Shown piece by piece: positions 10,102-23,010 of a stretch of DNA of 64,000 bases; within the stretch, counting starts at the first letter, position 1; each line of letters starts with the position of its first letter. The stretch lies in assembly GCA_963682055.1 (NCBI GenBank), contig OY821742.1, positions 24,740,560-24,804,559 of the forward strand, given 5' to 3'. The DNA is from Primula veris. Lineage: Eukaryota > Streptophyta > Magnoliopsida > Ericales > Primulaceae. The notes below the pieces were generated by a model. It did not search any database. It had not been told where the DNA came from and saw only the letters and a list, made by a program, of their open reading frames with translations. Position numbers and translations under genes: made by a program.

Positions 10102-10179
10102 TTATTGGTGACACAACACAACACTTTTGAGAGTAGACAGTAGAGTTGGATAAATATATTTATTGGTGACACAACACAA
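10102..10179 (-). promoter_or_regulatory. Two identical 20 bp direct repeats upstream of the TATA box
   Basis: The word ttattggtgacacaacacaa occurs at 10102-10121 and 10160-10179, 58 bases apart. On the gene's strand it reads TTGTGTTGTGTCACCAATAA and includes a CCAAT core. Position just above the TATA box suggests a promoter element, but this is inference. Confidence 0.5.
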
Positions 10180-10199
10180 GAGAGACTAGTACTGGTGCC

Positions 10200-11490
10200 C
10201 AATAGAAAATAAGACATTAATTTGTTTAAGTATAAATTATGCGTATAATGGTCCCATGAGGGGATGTAATTTTATGTGAATATGTTTTTCAAGATATGGA
10301 GCTCTAGGTTGCATTATACGAAGATGTTAACTAAAATTTAGAAAATTTATATTATAAAATCTTATGAAATTGGATGGTGCTACCGTTAGAAGATATACTT
10401 GAAAGACATGTTGATTTTAGTTTCGGATATTCATGGTTATAAGACTTTGTTATATTTTATTAGTTTTTTTTTATAAGTCGGTGGTGATATCAACTAATTC
10501 ATTAATAAGTTATTATAGCAGAAATCAAATTAAAAACAAAAAAAAAAAAACTTAAAAGAATTATCATTAATTCTAAGAAAATAAAATAATATTCAGTCCT
10601 TCTACACACTTCATATTTTTTTTCTTACTTTTCCGTTTTGTGGTATGGATATCCCCATTTTTTTGACATGACCTTTAATTTTTAATTGTAACATGCAATC
10701 TTAGATCACTAACTTGACTTGACTAGAAGGATGCAACGGAGTACATTAAATATCTAATCAAAAGAGTCACATTTAGCTACATCGGGATGTCAACAAAATA
10801 ATTAACCCGATCTAAAGGTTCATACCAAATAATTGAATCCAAAATTACGACCAAACACTCAATTTAATCCAAAGAGATATAGATGAACTTACCCGAAATA
10901 AGATTTATCGTCTATTTTTAATTAATTTTATCTTTACTACTTTTCCGAATTTAAGATAAGATAAAAAGAAGGATTGTGAGTAGTTGTTGCAAGACGGACT
11001 CGTGCGAGGTCAGATCCACCGTCCACCAAAGCTGACTTGCTTTTCACGGAAAAAGAACAAAAAAGGTTAAGATGGAGAGATTGAGGTATGAGATAAAGAA
11101 AGATAGGGATGAGGAGAGAGAAGAGAGGAGATGAGAAAAAAAAGGAAGGTAGCTTGGGGACAGATGAGTGGTGGTGGCTCTCGATGGCGACAAATTTATG
11201 TTTTGGTTTTGTCTTTTGGGATTTAGGGTTAGAGAGTAAGAGAAGGGGGTTTCTAAGAGTGGGAAAAAAGTATATGTTTATTTAGCACAAACATTTTATA
11301 AGAATTTATATTAGCAATTATTATTTAGTTTATTTATTAATGTACAATAAGTGTCGACTATTTTATTTTCTAGATAGTACAGTGTGGAGAGTACAAATTA
11401 CATAGAGAAGATTAGACTATTCGCGTTCTTATAAAATATAAATATATTATTTGAATTAAAATGGAAATAAGCACACCATAGGTAAAGTTT
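10200..11490. other. Upstream intergenic sequence, no gene recognised
   Basis: A+T-rich DNA. A purine-rich patch at about 11060-11160 and short gagag-type runs are visible. No frame with family similarity was found on either strand. Confidence 0.4.
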
Positions 11491-11498
11491 TTGTTTTC

Positions 11499-11502
<4 letters not shown>

Positions 11503-11530
<28 letters not shown>
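11503..11530. repeat. (TA)n microsatellite, 14 units
   Basis: Uninterrupted alternating ta from 11503 to 11530, directly left of the inverted-repeat element. Confidence 0.95.
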
Positions 11531-11531
11531 G

Positions 11532-11846
11532 AGTGTGGTTTAGGATACACCTTTTTGACATCCTTTTTAACACTTTTTTCGACACTCATATGCAAAAACA
11601 CTACAAATCAATATTTGATTAATGTACCTCTTTCGTCGTTTACGACAAGAAAACAAATGTACTTATTCTATTTTAAATTTACCTTAATGTACAATTCATG
11701 CAATTATACATTTCGGAAAAAAAAAAAAACACATATTTGTCTATCCGTCATGAAACCGTGAAGATATGCATTAATCAAATTATAATTTGAAGTGTTTTTG
11801 CATATGAGTGTCAATAATAGTGTCATTTGAACCGCCCCCTATACAC
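11532..11846. mobile_element. MITE-like inverted-repeat element
   Basis: The left arm contains GACACTCATATGCAAAAACA at about 11580. The complement of the right arm near 11812-11775 contains the same 20 bases and continues with caaat..aatttgattaatg in both. A third diverged copy of the arm, tttttgacactcaaatgaaaaacg, follows at about 11848-11890. The outer ends are less similar (gatacacc against ggtgta). Superfamily not assigned. Confidence 0.65.
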
Positions 11847-11977
11847 CCATTTTTGACACTCAAATGAAAAACGTTCCAAATCAATATTTGTTTAATTCAG
11901 ATTTTCACGGTTTCACGATGAAAAGACAAATATGCGTCTTTTTTATCAAGAGGTATAATTGCATTTATTGGACTTAC

Positions 11978-13780
11978 TGTCACGCCCCAGATTTTAGAGA
12001 ACCCGAGTTGTGAATATAATTAAATGAGTTTTAAATAAAAATGAAATAAAATGAGATTTCAATCATTTTAATTTATAATTATATAACCATATAGTAAATC
12101 AAGCTACGCCAATTATCACATCCGGTAGATCAATTAACCTAATGGTAGCCAACGATCTCCACATATGATAACACAAGTAAAATGAGTTCGAAGAAAAATT
12201 ATAAAATTCGACATGACCTTTACCTTTCTATTTGTTTATATAAAAATAAATATGTTCACAACAATACGACATAAATAAACAAAAGTCGCCAACGCAATCA
12301 TAATAAAAATCTGACTAAGATCAAATACCATCAAACCTAACACTACAACGATTATAATCACGAAGTTTTTAAAATAATTAAAGTGTGAATATATACAAGT
12401 GCATTAAAGGCCACAAGGCTTGCTATTGAAATAGTATAACGTGCTCCCGACATGTGTAGGCCAAATACTCACGTGCAAGCAACTCTAAGTATCTCTACAG
12501 CTAGCGCACATGTACATCGATCAAGAACAAAATGTACAGAAAAAAGAAACGAGTTAAGACAACAATTTTACTTTAAAAGAGGCGCGTGCCTCTACGCATG
12601 CACACCTAATTCTAACAAGACAAATACATCAACAAGTCACGAAATCACATATCATGTCAACACACTAAACTAACACCATGAAATAAATATATAAAATGAT
12701 AATTACTATAATCCCCAATACTCGGTAATCAAACGGTTGTATAATTTAAATATTTAAATTTAACACCACACACAATATAAAATAAGTACACAGCAAATCC
12801 ACCATGCCTTTGACTATAGAAATCCATCATCTAACAGTCAAATACACGAAATTCACTTGGCTGTAGGAATCCACCGTCTATAAGTCAAGCACACAAAAAC
12901 CACTAGACTATAGGAATTCGGCATCTATCAGTCTTTCACACACAACACTAATTGTAGGAATCCACCATCTAATAGTCACACACACAACACTAGACTATAG
13001 GAATCCACCATCGAACAGTCACACACACAACACTAGACTGTAGAAATCCACCATCTAACAGTCACACACACAACACTAGACTGTAGGAATCCACCATCTA
13101 ATAGTCACATGTATGTCCCAACTAATAAAAATATTACAGTTCCAACCATCACATGTATTAACATAATCACTTCAATAAAATTGTTAACACAGTAAAAAGC
13201 CACATAACCATCATCTAAACAACCGATCTATAAATATTAATTTAACACCAAGCATACATACCAACAAACAAACATATATAAATTACCGCAATTAAAGATC
13301 AGATCAATTTCTTTTCCCTTACTAAAACAAATAAGAGCTCGTTTGTCAAAACTCCCAAACTCAAGCCAAAAACCCACCAAACAATCAGAACCAGATCTGA
13401 ACATCCCACTAATCGCCCTCAAACAGTACCTAAATGTAATTAAAACAAGCTATGGATCAATACCAATTATGTAAATTCGGATTAGAGTAAAATCCTAAAA
13501 ACGAGTTTTTATAAAAGTGAAAATCAAAAGAGTAGGCTTACACATATAGATAGATCTTGAAGAGTAGGTTAAGAAAATGTTTTGAATCGCAGAAAACGGA
13601 CAGCCGAAAACCCCCAAAACAACTCTCGAAAGCGCAACCTGGTAAACGAAAAACACCACAACAACTTCCACTAACTGCACCGGAGTTGATCGCCGGCAGA
13701 GCTATCCCCTTCTTCGACGTGATCTCTTCCTCTCTATGTCTAATCTCCGCTGGTCTCTCTCTCTCCATCGTATAAATTTG
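11978..13780 (+). mobile_element. LTR-like block beginning TGTCACGCCCC, with minisatellite
   Basis: The start TGTCACGCCCCAGATTTTAG is typical of long plant retrotransposon LTRs. The sequence then holds no coding frame of note, a 43-46 bp minisatellite (12811-13108) and a GC-richer region at 13560-13770 with CT runs that reads like a promoter or leader. I could not find a matching LTR, a terminal CA with target duplication, or internal domains. A solo or truncated LTR is the best guess and the right boundary is arbitrary. Confidence 0.35.
12811..13108. repeat. Minisatellite, about 7 units of 43-46 bp
   Basis: The unit reads approximately gactgtaggaatccaccatc followed by taacagtcacacacacaacacta. 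The last four units are nearly identical; the first three are diverged. Confidence 0.9.
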
Positions 13781-14336
13781 GGGATAAAAAATTTATTTTT
13801 GTGTCTAAAATATTGTTTTTGTCCCGAAAAGTTAACATTTGTAGACAAAAATTGATTGTCTCTACAAAAGTTGTTCATAATTCTTAAGTTTGTTGTAGTG
13901 CTCTCTTCTCGATCTTATGATCTATCTAGCTATGCCTTTCTCTATCTACGTGAATCTTGAATACGTCAATCTCTAATGGTCTATCAAGCTATGCCTTTCT
14001 CTCTCTACGTGAAAATATTTTTTCTGTGTTGAGAATGAGGCCTTGAACTCGTTCATATAGAGCTAAAGTACAGACCCGACAGGACAAAAATTGGGTAGAG
14101 CTTATCAAATTTAAACTTGAATTTTCAACTAAACTCTTTTTTCATATGATTAGAACTAAAGTTCATCCCACTAAATAACTTTAACTCAAAACTCTCAACA
14201 ATTCCTAGACTGATTAATTAGTTTTTAGGTCATATATATTTAATACATTCCCATGTGAAGATTATGTAATACTTATTTATTGAATTAAATCACTATGATT
14301 TACATTGACAAACGTATTAAATTCCTTAATATTTAC

Positions 14337-14859
14337 TGTTGGGTACGCTGTAATTAAATACAATAATTTCTACGGAATAAAAATGGACAAATAAATAGAA
14401 AATTAATTTTCTCAAATAAATATATATCAATTACAAGCTTCAAAAATAAGAGTATGTAAATGATACTGAAATGGACTAAACTCCGATACGAGTTAACTGC
14501 AAGCAGTTTTCCTTAAACAATATTTACCCTGCCACCTCTGCTTCTGTCTGAATAGTGCACTTCATTCCCAAGATACAACGTCTTTCACATGTGACTCGAT
14601 GAAAACGGCACCGAGCCACGGGCAAGCCGTTGGTGGTGTTGCAGTCTCTCTCTATATGTATGCATATGTGAATGTGTGCATGTGTATTTGATATGTATTT
14701 TTCCTTGTCATAAAAAGCTTAGAAAAATGATAAAATATCATCATATTTTTGCAAACTTTTGTAACTCATGAAAGTCATCAGTATGGGGATATAAATGTTT
14801 TGAAACTCGTATAACTTAATTGCATTCAAAACAAACAAAACAAAAGGTTTTTTCCAACA
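14337..14859 (-). repeat. 3' LTR of the Copia element at 14.3-20.8 kb
   Basis: 523 bp; pairs with 20296-20812. Shared landmarks include acgtctttcacatgtgactcga and tgcatatgtgaatgtgtgcat. Confidence 0.9.
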
Positions 14860-16179
14860 ATCCCCACATGAATGCAATCATTAAACATGCAAAGTGTTAC
14901 TAAATGCAATTGAGAGAACCATGAGAATTCACTGCATACGGACAGCTAGTGTGCGTCTAGAACCTGTCATAGCTAAATACCTTTCGGATATACTTGTCTT
15001 ATATAGCGTAGTACTTTGAACCTTTAACGTTATGTGTATACCAAAATAATACTCGCACAATGTCTTCTCTACACCACTTACCAGACCCTTTAGTTGTTGT
15101 CCATATTTGGCCCTTGACTGCCTTGGAAAATTTCAACCGAGTGCTCTAGCGATTTACACCTAGCTCATCACATAGTATCGGCCATACACACTCGTTATAA
15201 GTGATTTCAAGTCAAGAGTGTCCTGGCTCACCTCACTCGATTTTTGAGATATTTGATTCATTAAGAGCCTCATGCTCACCCTTACAATGGTACAAGTCTA
15301 TCATTCTTTCATCATAGAAATGGGCTGGGAACATATGTTCCCGAGTGTTTTGTTCGGTCACATGTACAATTATATTTCCCATTGAACCAAAGACTAGAGT
15401 TTCCAGTTCAGGTTGGGTTGCCTACGCGAAGGTTTCCAATTTATTGGGTTTCAAACCCCATTTCCCTTGATGATGCTCCGACTGTACTGCGAGTCAAGTA
15501 TTTTGTATATGGATCCTCATTATTATCCTTAGACCTTGTAGACTATATGGATACCACAAATTTTGCTAGCAATTACTCTTACAGATTTGTGTCTCCGACG
15601 ACTATGTCATGATTTTGTCGGGACTTTCCATAATACATATTATTCTGATCCCGTTCAATAGCTGACTGACTACAGCAGTGCACGTTTATTACGGGAACAT
15701 ATTTTGGCCACTTGGGAATACCTCCCAAAGATTCTCAGCCAATCTGCTACTTTAGTAGCTAGATCCAATGATTTGAATTCTTACTCCATAGTTGCTCAAA
15801 CTATACAGGTCTATTCAAAAGACATCCATGAGAATGCAACTCCTACAACTACAATACATATCCACTCATGTAATTTGTACAGTTGGAGTCCGATATCCAA
15901 TTCATATCTGGAATACCCTTCCAATATTGTTGGATATCTCTTAAAATGCAGCCCATAATTGGCAGTAAACCTTAGCTATCTGAGAAAACTTATGATTACC
16001 TTCCAGTTCCTTTCATTGGGATTACTAGTATACCCACTAAGTTTCCACATTTAGTTGGAGATATTTTATCTAGTGCAGTTCATGATGTGCATGACACTGT
16101 CTATGATCAAAATATTCTCACTGTCTCACACATTCATTTCGAAGTATTCATTTAGAAGTGTTATGAAAATATGTTTAGT

Positions 16180-17887
16180 AGCGTTAATATTATCATTGCC
16201 TCATACGATGATCATGTCATCTGTATAAACTCAAACTACCGCATAGTTCTTTCCATTCCTTTTACACAGACACATTTGTCACATTAATTTATACGAGAAA
16301 CTGTTTGATAGAATCATTCTATCAATTTTACTCATACCATAAGTTAGGTATTTGTTTTAGTCCATATAGTGACTTAACAAGTTTTCGTAACTTGACTTAC
16401 ATACACGGAACCATGACCCAATTGGGTTGTTCCTAATTCTCTAGATCTCCATTTGTGATATAAATCTTCTCATTCATGACATTGTCAGTTACTTATAGTC
16501 ATTGACTATATGTCTCACGTGCCTATCAACCTCATTGTTGATGGCCTCTTCCCATATACACATTATATGGATAACATTGATTGTTTCAATGTCACCAATT
16601 CTCCTTCACTCATAAAGCTCAAGGTTCAAAGAAAGTTTCCTTTCTCACCATTTTACTATGCCGAGGCACTTCATCTTTCTTACAAGATTCACTTGCCCAC
16701 ACATTTACTGCACCGTTTGAGTGTTTACTTGTCTTGGGTAGCGTAATGATTTGAACCCTCAGCGTATTAATCACACTCGTCAAACATTAGAGTTTTGTGG
16801 GAAAGCTTCTCTTATACAAGATATGCTTCTCGTGCAGAGAACAATAATCTACATCCACTTTAAAGTCATCCGACTTATGCACTAGAAATCTATCAACACT
16901 ATCTTTAGTGCTTATTCGATGAAGACACACTCTACCATTTTTGGTCATATCCAAGTCCTTCAAAGAATAAGAATTGAGACCTTTCTTAGGTAGGACCAAA
17001 CTTTTAAGAAGTTATAACTAGGCACCACGCCTTCTATAATTCTAATTGTTTGGTCCAACATTCTAAGCGATAGTTTGTTCAATACATAGTTTGCGGAAAG
17101 CTCACTTCCCTAAACTTATCAACATGACATACATCGCTTGACAACTTCATTTTGCTCAGGAGCATGATGAGTCGTCATTTGATGATAAGTGTCATTCTAA
17201 CCACACATTTGTGTGGACGGTGTCTCATATTCACTGCCTCATTCACACTGACCATCTATTCATAATCATGTGAATATACTGTATCGGAACTAGTTAGACA
17301 ATATCTAACACGTCCAATAACAGTTTAGCATTTAGTGATTAACATTTAATCACTGGCTAAAAGTTGTTAGATTACCCAACAGAACACCCATGATTAAACC
17401 ATGTTTTCTGAACAAGGCTTAATCCTCAAACAATAGGATTCTCGTACTCGTAGAATAAATATCTCCTTTGATTTGTCTTTACTTCTCATAAAGTCGAGAT
17501 AGCAGTGTTTAGTATAATTATTAATAAATCGATAAAGTACCTTTTAAACCCTTATTGGTTTGCACGCATCTCAAATGCACTCAACCATTAGGTTATGTAC
17601 TCCATTAGAAAGTTCGAATTGAAGACTTTGCAATACATTGCTTCAAACACAAACTCGTATTTGTGTTTCAATTTAGATAATAGATTTAGAAAAATTAAAC
17701 ATTTATGGTTTATATTCTCATAACCTATTATATCATGTCGAATCAATAACTTAGTGGAATCACTCAACATGTCATTACCGACCATAAGAGTATCAAATAA
17801 AATGCTCAATTTGAACATATAGTCACTCGTGCATTGCCACAAATAAGCCAACTGCTCACAATCTGATCCTAGTGTTTTAGTTAACAA
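16180..17887 (-). pseudogene. Copia pol remnant: integrase C-terminal part and reverse transcriptase
   Basis: On the minus strand the integrase end is visible as APEQNEVVKR near 17130-17165. It is followed by NKLSLRMLDQT and VVPSYNFLKVW, then an open stretch 16999-16787 with STKDSVDRFLVHKSDD. This matches the usual order of Copia integrase and its tail. The reverse transcriptase shows VKSLYGLKQIPNLWYE at 16378-16328 and VYTDDMIIV at 16229-16203, the latter being the YVDD catalytic box with one substitution. Several stops, including one just before VYTDD, make it non-functional. The frame 17887-17588 lies in the expected gag-pol junction region but I cannot name its domain. Confidence 0.85.
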
Positions 17888-20295
17888 AAAGGCTAATGCC
17901 CTTAGGTTTCAAATACCACTAGTACATGATTCAGGTTTTCATGCTTGCATTGTTAGTGGACTTTCATGCACACTATCATAGAGAAACTTAATCGATTTCA
18001 AGGTGGTAAATAAACAATATCATTTATTGTATACGTTTAAAGTCTATACCACTAAAGCGTTAGCTATTCTCCCACTCGCCCGCAGGCACTTAGGGGAACG
18101 ACTACATTCTCGATCAACATGATCGATAGATTACCCCATATTTGTGGGTCCCGAGGGGTTCTCCCCATATAATATTAATATAATATTACTCAATTAAGAT
18201 TCTCAGTAATAGCAAACTTTACATATTCACAATATGTTCTATCAACAAATTAATAATATGTTATTTCAACAAATTATTAAATGTTCTTTTAACAAATAAA
18301 TAAGATGTTATTTCAACAAAATAATAAATTAGCCAATATTTGTTAATTCTTAAAATAAACTCAACGACTATTTATAATTTATTTAACCATAAAATTAATT
18401 TCTCTTGGATGAATCAAGTTGGTTATTAAATAATCTTTCATCCAAATATGTAACTGACTCATCAAATCAATTCATATATACCAAATAAACCTCATCATAA
18501 ATGCATCAATAACTATTGTTATAATATTTTGTAACTCTCCAAATTAAATTGCAATTAATCACAATTAATAAGAAATTATAAATCTCGTCATTAATCTATT
18601 TAATGATCACGATAACAAATTTTGTAACCTTCCAAATTAGAAGTCATTATGTCACCACATTAGTGTCTTTGATAATGGTTGTTTCAAATTTGTAACCCCC
18701 CATATTAATCTGTACTCATGCTAAATTAATAGGAGTTACACCGGCACTCACAATGTTCTGGTCAGTTCTAGCATCCACTATGTTACGCACATTTTTCGAA
18801 TGAAACTGTTCGTTATCTCAAATAACAAACATACACAATCTAATTTCAGAAAATGAAACTAAAACTCTTCCGCCGCAAACACCAAATTTCTATAACCACT
18901 CGTGGTTTTTTAAGAAATTGATTTTGCAAGAGTATTATATTTCATTACAGAAAAATATTATTAAATTCTGAAAGATTTATTCAAACATAAACATCAGATA
19001 AATCTGATTTTACAAAATACAATCTTAGAATTCAAACAGTTCTGTCGTAAGTCCCAAATTAATGGTTTTAAAAGAACTATTTCGAAAACAGTTCTGTCGT
19101 AATTTTCAAATTCTGAAAATTAAAAAAATGATTTTATAAGAACAATCCAAATTATTTTTTCGGCTTCACAAACAAAAATTATCTTTCTACAAACCATGAG
19201 ACACCATAAAATGATAGTAAGGTTTCCGTTTAGCCCACTTATACAAACGGTATCACAAATTAAAAATTAGTATAAACTCAATTAACTAACTTTTAAATTA
19301 CACCAAAAGAGTACTAACAACATGCAACTCATGCATTAATTATACCGACTTGCTTCTGATTTCCTTTTAGGAAAATCTCAACATGGGTTCAATATATACA
19401 TATAAAATGAACACACCAAATATATGACAAAAGTAAGCGAAACTCATTTACTACCGATATTAATCACCATTAAAGTCCAAAATAAAAAACTCTAATTTTC
19501 TTTGACCTTAAACGTTACAGACAACCAATTATCAACATTTAAAAGATAATTGCCGTAATACAAAATAATAGCTAAAAGAAAAAACTCATCCAAACGTTTT
19601 AACTTTTAACCAATGACCACATTAAAGTGTTGTAACTCTTTACGACTCATCAGCCAAATAAATAAACAGTAATCCAACATAACTTCAAGTTTCACAAACA
19701 AGTACTCATACAAATATCAAATATTTAGCTCATACATATCATGCTGAAATACTAAACCAATGGTTCATGAACTTTCCTTCTAAGATCAGTAAAAATACAA
19801 CATGCATGTGTACATAGACTTGAAAAGGAAAATCATAGATAAACTCAATTAAACCACCACTCAAATCATGAAGGAAAAATATTATAACACTAACGTGCTA
19901 ATATCAAAATACATGATTAACCATTTAATCACCTAGATCATCACCAAGGCAATTATACATTTTCTCAAAATCTAAAAGATGACAACACATATTCTCAAAA
20001 CGCAAATATATGCTTGTATGCAAACAACTAATATAGTAATAAATATATTGCTAAACATACATACGATAGAAGATGGTTTAAAACCGAAAATAGGGATTTT
20101 TACAAACCAAAAAAAGGTCAAACAAACAAAAATCGCCTTCGACAATTCACATGGAAACACCAAATTTTTAAAACCAAGGTTTGTTTAAAAATGATTTTTC
20201 AAAAAACTAACTCAAACGATCGAAAATAATTTATGTAGATTCATACACCGAAATTATTTTATTAACACACAAAGCATAAAGATATTGTTTAAGAC

Positions 20296-20812
20296 TGTTG
20301 GGTACGTTGTACTTAGATACAATAATTTTACGAAAAAAAAATGGACAAATAAACAGAAAAGTAATTTACTCAAATAAATTATATCAATTACAACCTTCAA
20401 AAATAAGAGTATGTAAATGATACCGAAATAGACTAACATCCAAGACGAGATAAATGCAATAAATTTCTCTTAAAAGATATTTGTTCTGCTACCTCTGCTA
20501 TTAGATAGATAGGGTACTTCGTTCCCAAGTTACAACGTCTTTCACATGTGACTCGACGGAAATGGCACCGAGCCACGGTCGAGCCGTTGGTGGTGTAGTA
20601 CTCTCTATATGTATGCATATGTGAATGTGTGCATGTGTATATAATATGTTTTTTTCCTTGTCATAAAAAGTTAAGAAAAATGATGAAAAACCATTATATT
20701 TATGCAAACTTTTGTAACTCATGAAAGTCATCAATACGGTGATATAAATGTTTTGAGACTCTTACAACTTAATTACATTCAAAACAAAGAAAACCAAAGT
20801 TTTTTTCCAACA
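20296..20812 (-). repeat. 5' LTR of the Copia element at 14.3-20.8 kb
   Basis: 517 bp; the copy of 14337-14859 that lies at the 5' side in minus orientation. Confidence 0.9.
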
Positions 20813-20884
20813 ACTTATCACTTAACTTATCGATGTATCGTTTAAATATGTCGACCTGATGGATTTCAAAACCTTCAACCTAAC

Positions 20885-21801
20885 ATAAGGGGGTATAATG
20901 AATGCCGACCCATAAACACTCAACCCGTATACCGACCTGATTATTTTTGGAAGTGAAAAAAAAATCCTGACCCCGACCCGACAAAAGTCGGGACCCGACT
21001 TTTTAAGGACCCAAATTTTCGGGATCCCGTAGGGTCGGGATAGTTTTATCCCGAATCTCCCGACATATTTTTTTATTTTACGAAAAGTTTATTTTTTATT
21101 AACAATTTTCATTTAAAAAGTCTAAACATGTTATTAACACGAAAAATAATTATAGTTTAAAAATAACACTCTTATTAGATGCAAAAAGAAATTAACATGT
21201 AGTACAAAAAATAGTGTAAAACAACAAATAATGGAGTAGATAAAAAATGTGATATGTTTTTTTATTATATTGTTTTAGTATTTAGTTTTATTCAAACAAT
21301 CAACAATTATCATACTAAATGAGATACGTTATCATTATAATTTTTATAATCGGAAAATAATTATCACTTATGGTTTTAAGTAACAATAAAACTTTTTAAT
21401 TTAAGCATATTTTTTTTATTTTAATGGTTTCATATATTCAAAATTACAAATCTATATTATACTTATCTAATTATAATTAATATATGAAACAAAAAGTGTT
21501 GTAGCTTAGAGTGCTTACATAACATGTTAGAGGAAAAAGGTTCGATTTCCATCACTTTCATTTGATATAGATTAATTTACATTTTAGTTTTGAAATAAAA
21601 AATATCATGTTACACAATATAAAATATAAAATTTATTAGAAAATCGGGTCGGGACACCCGACGAAATCAAAATTGCCACCTGATCCTGATCCCGAAGTTT
21701 GTCGGGTCGGAACAAAACCCGACGTTTTCGGGTAGGAAAATTTTGGGTCAGAACACTGGTCGGGTCGGGTCGGGATTTCGGAATATTTTCCCGGCCCTAG
21801 T
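20885..21801. mobile_element. hAT-like non-autonomous element with CGGGTCGGG subterminal repeats
   Basis: The left part carries several copies of ccgacccgac and gtcgggacccgac; the right part carries the complements cgggtcgggtcggg and tcgggtcggaac. The right end reads cccggccctag, which fits the CAGGG/TAGGG termini of hAT elements. The interior is A+T rich without transposase. No 8 bp target duplication was found and the left terminus is approximate. Confidence 0.55.
21496..21555 (+). other. tRNA-like segment (A- and B-box words) inside the hAT-like element
   Basis: TAGCTTAGAGTG resembles a pol III A box and GGTTCGATTTCC a B box, about 35 bases apart, with a GGAAA/TTTCC stem around the second. 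No acceptor stem closes, so it is at most tRNA-derived. Confidence 0.35.
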
Positions 21802-21994
21802 TGTGAACATGAATAAATTAGAAAATTCCCTCCTGAAACTTATATTTCGTGACTTCTTCATAGCATTATAATAATTTAATGTGGAAAATATATCCAATTT
21901 CTTCTTGACTCAGTGGACTTTTCAAACTTCAAACGATGTAAAATTAATTAAGACTTGACTTACCGAAATCAATGTAACAATAACAAAAGAAAGA

Positions 21995-22170
21995 GAACCA
22001 TCTTGATTATTTACTCATAACTTGTCTTTAATTTGTCAAGGAAAGTAAGTATTCAATCACTTTCACCCTTCTTAAGTAGAAGTAACGGAACCATCTTAAT
22101 TATTTACGCATAACACTTCTTTTGTCTTCAAAAGTACGTATTCAATCACTTTCCTTTTTTCCTAAATAAA
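21995..22170. repeat. Direct repeat of about 75 bp, period about 93
   Basis: gaaccatctt(g/a)attattta begins at 21995 and 22088, and both copies run to tattcaatcactttc. No coding content. Confidence 0.7.
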
Positions 22171-22279
22171 AGTAAATCCGGTAGATCCACAATTACTCGT
22201 ATGGCCCATGCATGTCCAGGAACATTGTGTAATGGCAATGTGATTCCAATATTACCATTACAATCAAGTATTTGATTTC

Positions 22280-22502
22280 TGTCGTGTGACATATTAGCTA
22301 GATATATAGATATGAAGACAAAAGTATAGAGAGAGAAACGAAATTCATATTAATATGATTGAATGTAAGATGATACGTACATGAGATCCCCAAACCCTCT
22401 TTATATAGTAGAGGGTAGGTTTACCAAACCTACGAAGCCCAACATAAACATAAGTAAAGCCCATGGACTAAGGCCCAAGATGACCAATAATATCCTACAA
22501 CA
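22280..22502 (-). repeat. 3' LTR of the Copia element at 22.3-29.2 kb
   Basis: 223 bp, plus-strand start TGTCGTGTGACAT and end CCTACAACA, preceded by ATTTC. Confidence 0.9.
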
Positions 22503-22699
22503 CTCCCCCTTTAGACGTCTTGATTTCTTCGTCTTCATGCAGTCGATCTGACTCGAGTTCATTCGCAATGCTAAACAAATATAAACCTTAGGGCCAGAAA
22601 AACCAGTGTGGGACAAAACAGGTACCTAGGAGAAATTGTGTAGCCGAATGATATAGGCCGAAATACTATGTAAGTAACTAAACACAAAAATAGTGTGCC

Positions 22700-23010
22700 T
22701 CATCAAAACCTTTCCTGAGCAAACCTAATGGGAAAATCTCTTGTCGAAGGAAAAATAGTGCAACGGTGGTAGTAGTAAGGGATCAACCACAAAATAGCTG
22801 TCTCATCAAAACCTTGTCAGAGTAAACCCAGTGGGAAAAACCTCTGGCCGAAGGACAAAAGAGTACACAGTGGTAAGAAGTATACAACAGGATACTCCCC
22901 CTAATTTTGGCAATCTTAAGTGAGATATGATGGGAACGTGTCTTGCTAAAAACCTTGCCAAGGAAAACCCAGTGGGAAAAACCTTGGTCTAATGACAAAA
23001 AGAGTATACG
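22700..23010 (-). repeat. Three copies of an about 60 bp word in the Copia 3' leader
   Basis: tcaaaacctt.cc.gagcaaacc, then gtgggaaaaacct and a gtcgaaggacaaaa tail, occurs near 22705, 22805 and 22945. They lie between the end of pol and the polypurine tract. Confidence 0.75.

Larger units (their letters stand above)
14337..20812 (-). mobile_element. Copia retrotransposon, full-length but decayed
   Basis: Direct LTRs lie at 14337-14859 and 20296-20812; both begin TGTTGGGTACG and end TTTTCCAACA on the plus strand. Orientation is minus. The purine tract gcattcatgtgggga lies against the left LTR as a polypurine tract. Pol motifs read on the minus strand in the order integrase, then reverse transcriptase, with coordinates falling. 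LTR identity is about 90 percent by eye. Stops and shifts interrupt every domain. No five-base target duplication is evident at the outer ends (tttac and actta), which suggests age or recombination between elements. Confidence 0.88.

Noticed and set aside
11398..11761. Small frames over the (TA)n run and the adjacent MITE
   Set aside because: Same cause: alternating TA and inverted-repeat sequence, no codon bias.
13785..13901. CACTA-like terminus (minus strand CACTACAACAAAC) as an element end
   Set aside because: The only candidate partner, cactacaacg at 12341, lacks matching internal sequence and the three-base flanks (taa, ctc) differ.
20885..21801. G+C-rich repeats as a CRISPR array
   Set aside because: Repeats are irregular, inverted and without uniform spacers, and the DNA is plant nuclear.
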